The notes beneath the pieces are model-generated. The model worked only from the letters and a program-made list of their open reading frames with translations, was not told where the DNA came from and ran no database searches. From positions 1-38,356 of the forward strand of contig JAIYAZ010000122.1 of the NCBI GenBank assembly GCA_027488755.1: a DNA stretch of 38,356 bases, written 5' to 3'. The stretch is from Verrucomicrobiaceae bacterium (GTDB taxonomy: Bacteria > Verrucomicrobiota > Verrucomicrobiia > Chthoniobacterales > JAATET01). Numbering within the stretch: the first letter of the stretch is position 1; each line of letters starts with the position of its first letter. This document shows positions 32,861 to 38,356 of the stretch, piece by piece. The translations under genes were made by a program, and so were the position numbers.

Positions 32861-33877
32861 TCATTGGAGCTTGGCGGAGCCGAGCATTTGGAGCATCGCC
32901 CCGGCGTTGCCGGCGAGTTCCGCTTCCGGCGCCCAGGTGGTGAGGATGAAGCTTTTTTCCGCGCCGTTCTTGGAGAACACGCCGATGCCGAGCTTGTGTT
33001 TCACGCCCTTGTCCTCGGCTGCGCCGTCGACCGAACGGAAGGTGACGCCGGTGGCCGGGTTCGTCTGCGGGGCCATGGTCTCGCTCCATTCTATGCTCTC
33101 AAAGCGGCGGCCGTTTTGGTCCTTGATGGATTCCACGGCGTCCTCCACGTCGTCGGGGTCGACCACCACCACGCTCGTGGTGAACTTTTTGTCGGCCGCG
33201 ACGATCCAGGCGCCCTTCTCGTCGCTTTCCACGGCCCAGTCGGCGGGCAATTCCATGGTGAACTGCGGCTCATCCGCGCTCGGGTAGGCGTAGGTCTGCG
33301 TGTCGCCGGAGCTGGCCGGGGCGCTGGATGACGCGGCCGAGTCGCCGCCCTCCGCGGGGACCTTGAACTCGGCGAGTTCGGGCACAATTTTTTCGCGCGC
33401 GGCGATGATCTCCTTGGCCCCCACGTCGGAGCCGGCCGGGATGCGCACGGCATACTGCACGGCCTCGACGCCGTCGCCCTTCTGCTCCACGCGCCAGAGG
33501 TTCCACTCGTAACCGGGGTCATCGCCCTCGCCATCGGGCAGGAGAAAATCGGCGATGTAGGAGCCCGCCGCCTCGTTTTCCATGAGCTGGCCCTGGGCGT
33601 TCGGCGAGCTGGCCTTCGCGTTTTCGATGAGCTTCTGCGCGTAGGCTTTCGGGTCGTCCGTGCCGCTGAATTCGCGCACGGAGATCAGCGTCGACCAGTT
33701 TTTGAAGGTCTCGCCGGCCGGCAAATACTCAAGGATTCCGCCCTCGGTGGAGCGCAGGAAAAAAACCTGTCCGTCGAAGGAAAAGGCGGCTTCCTCATCG
33801 GAAGCGGCTCTCAGGGAAGGGGTTGCGCAAATACTGACGATCAGCGCGAGCGCCGCGAGGATGGATCGGATGGGCAC
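32861..33877 (-). CDS. Secreted protein with PsbP-like domain; first gene of operon
   Basis: A 338-residue exported protein (signal MPIRSILAALALIVSICATP). The N-terminal part has ESVREFSGTDDP-type sequence (ISVREFSGTDDPKAYAQKLI) and WNLWRVEQKGDGVEAVQYAV; an Ala/Ser/Gly linker follows, then FTMELPADWAVESDEKGAWI and a C-terminal domain resembling the protein at 27021. Such domains sit at the outer face of membranes; no active site is recognised. First of seven same-strand genes with gaps of 48, 25, 28, 4, -4 and 11 bp. It is divergent from slyD across 158 bp. Confidence 0.78.
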   Translation of the reverse strand: MPIRSILAALALIVSICATPSLRAASDEEAAFSFDGQVFFLRSTEGGILEYLPAGETFKNWSTLISVREFSGTDDPKAYAQKLIENAKASSPNAQGQLMENEAAGSYIADFLLPDGEGDDPGYEWNLWRVEQKGDGVEAVQYAVRIPAGSDVGAKEIIAAREKIVPELAEFKVPAEGGDSAASSSAPASSGDTQTYAYPSADEPQFTMELPADWAVESDEKGAWIVAADKKFTTSVVVVDPDDVEDAVESIKDQNGRRFESIEWSETMAPQTNPATGVTFRSVDGAAEDKGVKHKLGIGVFSKNGAEKSFILTTWAPEAELAGNAGAMLQMLGSAKLQ

Positions 33878-33924
33878 GGTCCCGCATGCCTTTCAGAAAG
33901 CGGCCGAAATGTCAGGAAGAATCT

Positions 33925-33960
33925 GCCCCGCCTCGCGCGGGGGGGCGGGGCGGGGTTTTT
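33925..33960 (+). terminator. Terminator-like hairpin in slyD leader
   Basis: GCCCCGCC (33925-33932) pairs with GGCGGGGC (33944-33951), followed by GGGG and TTTTT (33956-33960), the layout of an intrinsic terminator on the plus strand. No plus-strand gene lies just upstream, since the flanking genes diverge. A second hairpin, GGCGCGG/CCGCGCC (33999-34018), lies nearer the start. Inferred: a transcription attenuator in the slyD leader, or a roadblock to antisense transcripts. Confidence 0.45.
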
Positions 33961-34035
33961 CGGGCTGGTGTTCCGGGCGGGCGGACGTAGCGTTCCGGGG
34001 CGCGGAATTTCCCGCGCCTTAACCCACACCCCGTC

Positions 34036-34518
34036 ATGCAAATCACCACCGGCAAAGTTGTTTTTATTGATTACACCCTCACGGACGATGAGCAGGAGAT
34101 CATCGACTCGTCCCGGGGCGGCGAGCCGCTCGGTTATCTGCACGGCGTCGGGCAGCTCGTTCCCGGCCTGGAGGCCGCCCTCGAGGGCCGCACGGCGGGG
34201 GAAAAACTCCAGGTCGTCATCGCGCCCGAGGATGGTTACGGCCAGCCCGACCCCGGGCTCGTCGCGGTGATTCCCGCCAACCAAATCGAGGGCGTCGACG
34301 AAATCGAGGAGGGCATGCAGCTCCACACCGAAACCGAGGACGGCGAGCAAACCGTGCTCGTGACGAAAATCGAGGGCAACGAGGTGACGATCGACGCGAA
34401 CCATCCGCTCGCCGGCGTGACGCTTAATTTCGACGTCACCGTCGTGGAAGTGCGTGACGCCACGCCCGAAGAGATCGACCACGGCCACGCCCACGGCCCG
34501 GACGGCCACGGGCACTAA
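34036..34518 (+). CDS. slyD: FKBP-type peptidyl-prolyl isomerase, SlyD-like
   Basis: A 160-residue protein that speeds cis-trans proline isomerisation and chaperones folding in the cytoplasm. The FKBP core starts VVFIDYTLTDDEQEIIDSS and has LGYLHGVGQLVPGLEAALEG and YGQPDPGLVAVIPANQI; the insert-in-flap domain (LHTETEDGEQTVLVTKIEGN, NHPLAGVTLNFDVTVVEVR) is the SlyD hallmark. The tail DHGHAHGPDGHGH is His-rich, as in SlyD, and can bind nickel or other metals. Gap to the convergent VTT gene is 15 bp. A terminator-like hairpin in its leader suggests attenuation. Confidence 0.93.
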   Translation: MQITTGKVVFIDYTLTDDEQEIIDSSRGGEPLGYLHGVGQLVPGLEAALEGRTAGEKLQVVIAPEDGYGQPDPGLVAVIPANQIEGVDEIEEGMQLHTETEDGEQTVLVTKIEGNEVTIDANHPLAGVTLNFDVTVVEVRDATPEEIDHGHAHGPDGHGH

Positions 34519-34533
34519 CGCCCGCGCCCGCCG

Positions 34534-35301
34534 CTAGCGCTTCTTCGTGTAGAGCAGGGGATCCACGTGCAGCCGCGCCAGCGCGCGGCGGGCGATGGCC
34601 CCAATGACCGCCATCACCACGAACAGCGCGGCAAACCCCGCGACGGCCACCGGCCAGCCCGGCCCGTCGCGCAGGAAGCTCTGGATGTCCGCCGCGCCGC
34701 TCTGCGCGGCCGCCTGCGCAAACAGCATCACCATCAGCGTGCGCGGCAGCATCCCGAGCACGCTCCCGAGCAGGTAAGGCCCCAGCGCCACGCCCGAGCA
34801 GGCCATCAGCATGTTCATGAACGCGAACGGCGCCTGCGGCGGCACCCGCAGCAGCGCGATCATCAGCGTGGCCGGAACGAATCCCCGCCCGACCAGCGCG
34901 TGCCGGATCGCCCGCGCCTCCGGCTTCGCCTCGATCCAGGCCTCGAATTTCCGCCCCGCCACCACCCGCGTGATTACAAACCCGATGAGCGCCGCCCCCG
35001 CAAACGCCACCGCCGCCGCCACCCCGCCGCGCGCCACGCCGAACACCCACCCGCCCAGCACCGCCTGCGCCGTGGTCGGCAGCAGGCCGAGGCCCGCCGT
35101 CACCATCAGAATCGCCGCGTAAATCACCACGGCCGTCTCGCCATTCGAGCGCAGCCAGGTCGCGGCGGCCCCGAGTTCGTAGAGCAGCACCAGCCCCGCC
35201 AGTCCCGGCGCGCTCAGCCAGAACGCCGCGAGCAACCCCGCCGGCCCGAGGGCGGTGAGGCGGCGCAGGGTTTCGCGAAGCAGGGCGGGGTAGCGGTTCA
35301 T
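34534..35301 (-). CDS. VTT-domain (DedA/TVP38-type) membrane protein
   Basis: A 255-residue inner-membrane protein with about 5-6 hydrophobic segments. The VTT/SNARE-associated core reads GLGLLPTTAQAVLGGWVFGVAR, then GAALIGFVITRVVAGRKFEAWI, with the characteristic LRVPPQAPFAFMNMLMACSG and LGSVLGMLPRTLMVMLFAQ. Bacterial members act in lipid translocation, possibly as flippases or polyprenyl-phosphate carriers; the role here is not shown. ATG 35301 gives the most usual length and lies in the 133-bp gap to the divergent gene. A longer frame upstream is unlikely. Confidence 0.85.
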   Translation of the reverse strand: MNRYPALLRETLRRLTALGPAGLLAAFWLSAPGLAGLVLLYELGAAATWLRSNGETAVVIYAAILMVTAGLGLLPTTAQAVLGGWVFGVARGGVAAAVAFAGAALIGFVITRVVAGRKFEAWIEAKPEARAIRHALVGRGFVPATLMIALLRVPPQAPFAFMNMLMACSGVALGPYLLGSVLGMLPRTLMVMLFAQAAAQSGAADIQSFLRDGPGWPVAVAGFAALFVVMAVIGAIARRALARLHVDPLLYTKKR

Positions 35302-35434
35302 GGGCGCGCGGAGTGTGGCGCAGCCGGCGGAAATCGGCCAGCCGCGATGCGAAGTTGCGATTCCCGTTACGGTGCCCGCCGCTCCCCTGGAGGGAATTGT
35401 TTGTTCGGGCGCGAAAAAGGGGTAAACTTTTCCC

Positions 35435-38356
35435 ATGGCCGCCATTTCGCGCTTCCTCGCGGCAGGGTTCCTTCTCGTTTCCCTGTCTTCCACGCTGCCG
35501 GCGGCTCAGACCGTCCAAATCGTCAACGCCAACGCCGACACCATCCCCGACAGCCAGATCAAGGTGCTGTTCGTCGGAAACCCCGCCGTCGTCACCTCGT
35601 CGAATGGCACGAACATCTCCGGCGTGCGCAACCTCGGCGTCATCCCGGTCACCGTCACCGTCAGCCAGGCCGCCGGCGCTAGCTTCGTGCAAAGCAGCGC
35701 CCTCACGAACAACGCCACCCTCGCCACGCTGCCGGCCACGCCGTTTCCCATCCAGTTCCTCTCCGGGGCCAACTCCGCGCTCCCCGCCCCCGTCTACACC
35801 GTCACGAGCGTGAACCCCGCCACGGGCAATCTCACCGTCACGCCCGCCGTGACGAACGCCCAGTCCCCCGGCGACCAGTTCACCGTCGGCGCCTACGCGC
35901 AGGCGCTTAGCAGCCTGCCCAGCGCCGGCACGATCATCTCCCCGCTCTCCGGCAAAACCGCCAACGTCTACACCGTCAACGCGAGCATGTCCGCCGGCGT
36001 CATCTACCTCGCCACCGGCAACCTCACCTACCTGGAAAGCGCCCCCCCCTTCATCGGCAGCAACGTCACCTTCCAGACCCTCGAACTCACCACCGCCGTC
36101 GACGGTGTCAGCGCCAGCTCGTCCGACCTCACCTGCATCGATTACTTCGCCCTCCCGCTCCAGATCGAAAGCATCAACGTCTCCAACAACTCCACGCAGG
36201 ACGTCCGCACCTTCTCCTTCGGCCTGCCCACGCTCACCAGCCAGCTCCAGGCCCTCGGCTGCACGCCGCAGAACGGCTTCTACTACGGCCCCGGCCACGT
36301 CACCGCCAACGGCACGAACACCTACCCGCCCAGCTTCGGCCCCTACCTCGCCTCCGTCGTCAACGCCCCCTTCACCGTCGCCCGCGTCGCCCAGGGCTTC
36401 GGCGCCGCCGATCCCACCTACGTCTACGGCATAACCGTCGCGAACAACTACACGTCGACCTACACCTACAACGCGAGCGTCTCCGCGGGCGCCGGCAACT
36501 ACACCGTCACCATGACGCCGACCGGCAACAACACCCTCACCGCCAACGCCTCCGTCGGCTACACCGGCTACCTCCCGAACCCCGCCGACATCGCCAGCCT
36601 CACCATCAACCTCCCCGCGCCCGGCAACGCCACCGTCGGCTCCGACTACAACGCCGTCATCTACGGCTGCGTGCTCAACTCCCAGTCCTTCGCCGTCAAC
36701 CTCAAGCCCGGCTCGCACCCGCTCACGCCGACCACCGTCTCCGGCCCCTTCGCCGTGACCACCGCCACCTCCGCGACGGCCTTCAACTCCGCCAACCTCA
36801 CCTACCTCCAGACCAACTTCCTCAACGGCCTCACCGTGTCCTTCACCTCCGGCACCAACACCGGCAAAAACGCCACCATCTCCACCGTCGACGCCGGCGG
36901 CAACGTCACCGTCGGCACCGGCCTCACCCAGACCCCGCAGCCCGGGGATGCCTACAAAATCCTCATCCCCGTCACCGCCCCCATCGGCAACTCCACCACC
37001 CAGTTCCTCTCCACCGGCCTCGCCAACCTGAAGTTCCAGGCCCCCTTCCAGGTCACCTTCCGCTCGGGCAACAACACCACCGGCGCCAACGCCACCACCA
37101 CCGCCGTCGCCATGACCCCCGGCGGCGTCCTCACCCTCAACGCCACGCTCAACTCCGCCCCCGTGCCCGGCGACCTCTTCGAAGTCACCGTCGCCCCCGC
37201 CGACCTCTTCACCCAGCTCTACACGAACAGCTCCTACAGCTACGCCGTCGCCGACGTCCTCGCCGGCTTCAACTTCGGCTACCTCGACGGGGCGAATTCC
37301 GGCAATTCCTCCGCCGAGTGGTATGCCAGCTTCCCGCAGAAATTCCCCTTCGGCCTCGCCCGCGGCCCCACCAACGACGGCTTCTACAACCCCTGGGCCG
37401 CCGTCTTCTACAACGCCTCCGACGCCTACGGCTTCGCCTTCAGCGACCGCATCAACCCCAGCCCGCTCATGAGCACGAGCCCCACCACGCAGGCCTTCCG
37501 CATCACCGTGCTCCCCGCCGACCAACTCGACGCCCCCCTCGTCACCGTCAGCAACGCCACCGCCACCACCCTCACCCTCGGGTGGCCCCCGGTCGCCGGC
37601 GCGAACTACACCCTCACCACCGAGCCGCCCATCGCCCCCGCCAGCATCTCGATCAATTCCACCCTCGGCCACGCCACCCTCTCCGGCCTCAACCCCGGCA
37701 CCCCCTACCAGGTCAACGTCCTCGCCACCAAGGGCGCCCAAAGCTCCACCATCCTCCCCCTCTACACCGCCACCACCGGCACCGCCCCCGCCACCACCGG
37801 CAACATCACCTTCCAGGGCAAGGTCGTCTGGTCCGGCACCACCCCGCTCACCCCGAACTACGTCCTCGCCTTCAACGGAGCGAACCTCACCGCGGGCGAC
37901 GGCCGCACCTTCCCGACCACCACCTTCAACGGCACCGGCAACGCCACGAACCAGCTCGTCATCAGCATCGTGGACTCCTCCCAGGGCAACCAAACCGTCT
38001 ACCAGGGCGTCGCGAACCTCGCCTTCAGCGCCCTCGTCAGCAACAGCTTCAACGTCACCGGCACCCCCCTCGTCTACGGCTCCATCGCCACCACCGCGAA
38101 CGGCACCTCCATCGAGCAAATGAACCTCGCGCCGGCCTCGGGGCCCTACTTCTCCTCGAACTTTACGCTTACCGCCACGAGCAACTTCCAGCCCGAAGCC
38201 CGCAAAGCCTTCGCCCCCGTCGGCTCGGTCTCCCCGACGCCCACGCCAACCCCGACGCCCACGCCCACGCCAACCCCGACGCCAACCCCGACGCCAACCC
38301 CGACGCCAACCCCGACGCCAACCCCGACGCCAACCCCGACGCCCACCCCGGCGCCC
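35435..38356 (+). CDS. GH64-like secreted beta-1,3-glucanase-type protein, 3' partial
   Basis: Open from ATG 35435 to the window edge (at least 974 codons), signal MAAISRFLAAGFLLVSLSSTLPAAQ. The body has GH64/thaumatin-like signatures: VIYLATGNLTY, TFQTLELTT (E217), LTCIDYFALPLQIESI (D236), and near 650-690 FYNPWAAVFYNASDAYGFAFSD with FRITVLP. By recollection of a Streptomyces GH64 enzyme, E217 and D236 fall where the catalytic Glu and Asp lie. Three modules of ~45 residues (near 108-151, 469-510 and 542-587) each carry a SGxN motif and end PGDxF/Y. A fibronectin-III-like domain (about 690-775) follows, then another beta domain and a Thr-Pro tract. Rich in Asn/Thr/Ser. Substrate unproven. Confidence 0.75.
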   Translation, partial: MAAISRFLAAGFLLVSLSSTLPAAQTVQIVNANADTIPDSQIKVLFVGNPAVVTSSNGTNISGVRNLGVIPVTVTVSQAAGASFVQSSALTNNATLATLPATPFPIQFLSGANSALPAPVYTVTSVNPATGNLTVTPAVTNAQSPGDQFTVGAYAQALSSLPSAGTIISPLSGKTANVYTVNASMSAGVIYLATGNLTYLESAPPFIGSNVTFQTLELTTAVDGVSASSSDLTCIDYFALPLQIESINVSNNSTQDVRTFSFGLPTLTSQLQALGCTPQNGFYYGPGHVTANGTNTYPPSFGPYLASVVNAPFTVARVAQGFGAADPTYVYGITVANNYTSTYTYNASVSAGAGNYTVTMTPTGNNTLTANASVGYTGYLPNPADIASLTINLPAPGNATVGSDYNAVIYGCVLNSQSFAVNLKPGSHPLTPTTVSGPFAVTTATSATAFNSANLTYLQTNFLNGLTVSFTSGTNTGKNATISTVDAGGNVTVGTGLTQTPQPGDAYKILIPVTAPIGNSTTQFLSTGLANLKFQAPFQVTFRSGNNTTGANATTTAVAMTPGGVLTLNATLNSAPVPGDLFEVTVAPADLFTQLYTNSSYSYAVADVLAGFNFGYLDGANSGNSSAEWYASFPQKFPFGLARGPTNDGFYNPWAAVFYNASDAYGFAFSDRINPSPLMSTSPTTQAFRITVLPADQLDAPLVTVSNATATTLTLGWPPVAGANYTLTTEPPIAPASISINSTLGHATLSGLNPGTPYQVNVLATKGAQSSTILPLYTATTGTAPATTGNITFQGKVVWSGTTPLTPNYVLAFNGANLTAGDGRTFPTTTFNGTGNATNQLVISIVDSSQGNQTVYQGVANLAFSALVSNSFNVTGTPLVYGSIATTANGTSIEQMNLAPASGPYFSSNFTLTATSNFQPEARKAFAPVGSVSPTPTPTPTPTPTPTPTPTPTPTPTPTPTPTPTPTPTPTPAP
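38229..38356 (+). repeat. Thr-Pro minisatellite within secreted protein gene
   Basis: Tandem 12-bp units of the type CCAACCCCGACG (with CCCACGCCCACG variants) encode an alternating Thr-Pro run at the C-terminal side of the GH64-like protein and reach the window edge. Such extended linkers separate surface domains; the copy number should vary between strains. Confidence 0.8.

Noticed and set aside
34436-38119. Long minus-strand open frame opposite slyD, its neighbour and the glucanase-like gene
   Set aside because: Low-complexity Gly/Glu/Val translation, mirrored by the real Thr/Asn-rich plus-strand gene.
38146-38346. Gly-Val repeat protein on the minus strand at the right edge
   Set aside because: It is the complement of the Thr-Pro coding minisatellite and has no independent support.

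Overview
The window is a high-GC bacterial chromosome segment with dense coding, few Shine-Dalgarno sites and many signal-peptide proteins. The mixture suggests a Gram-negative, probably Verrucomicrobiota, genome: an OprB-type outer-membrane porin, DKNYY-repeat and six-bladed 'VLGQPDF' propeller proteins, a GH64-like secreted glucanase, and scattered GGCGGTC-N3-GACCGCC palindromes. The phylum is an inference from gene style; no rRNA or marker gene is present. I saw no tRNA, rRNA, CRISPR array, transposase or prophage gene.

Positions 172-7602 form an acid-resistance island. On the minus strand, glutamate decarboxylase (gadB), the glutamate/GABA antiporter (gadC) and an acid-type glutaminase (glsA) follow one another. 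Divergently on the plus strand lie an OprB-type porin, a ClC-type H+/Cl- exchanger and a small channel-like membrane protein whose start overlaps the ClC stop. Together they would bring in glutamate or glutamine, consume protons by decarboxylation, export GABA and balance charge with chloride. The 148-bp divergent promoter holds a symmetric 40-bp element: a TTGA-N6-TCAA (CRP/FNR/FixK-type) box flanked at 3 bp on both sides by TACYTAAGTA decamers.

Positions 7621-10573 hold a FixJ-type response regulator overlapping a PAS histidine kinase with an atypical ATP-lid region, then a C39-like cysteine-peptidase lipoprotein that is out of frame by one G in a G8 tract.

Positions 10570-22235 (all minus) are a secretome block. 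Four tandem six-bladed propeller genes, an SGNH hydrolase and a pair of paralogous secreted proteins (seven in all) end in a related ~80-residue beta-rich C-terminal domain. Within the block are a class D beta-lactamase, a small coiled-coil membrane protein, and a truncated metallo-beta-lactamase-fold gene whose 3' end copies the last ~50 bp of the class D gene.

Positions 22402-26949 are ordinary metabolic genes: aldo/keto reductase, PhnA/YjdM, AEC transporter, LOG-family protein, a 49-residue basic protein and an RluA-family pseudouridine synthase.

Positions 27021-33877 contain a small secreted protein and, convergent to it, a seven-gene minus-strand operon. Six of its products are predicted to be exported (DKNYY repeat, DUF3472-like, a paralogous pair and others) and one is a membrane protein. 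The window ends with slyD, a VTT-domain membrane protein, and a large GH64-like secreted protein that runs off the right edge in a Thr-Pro minisatellite.
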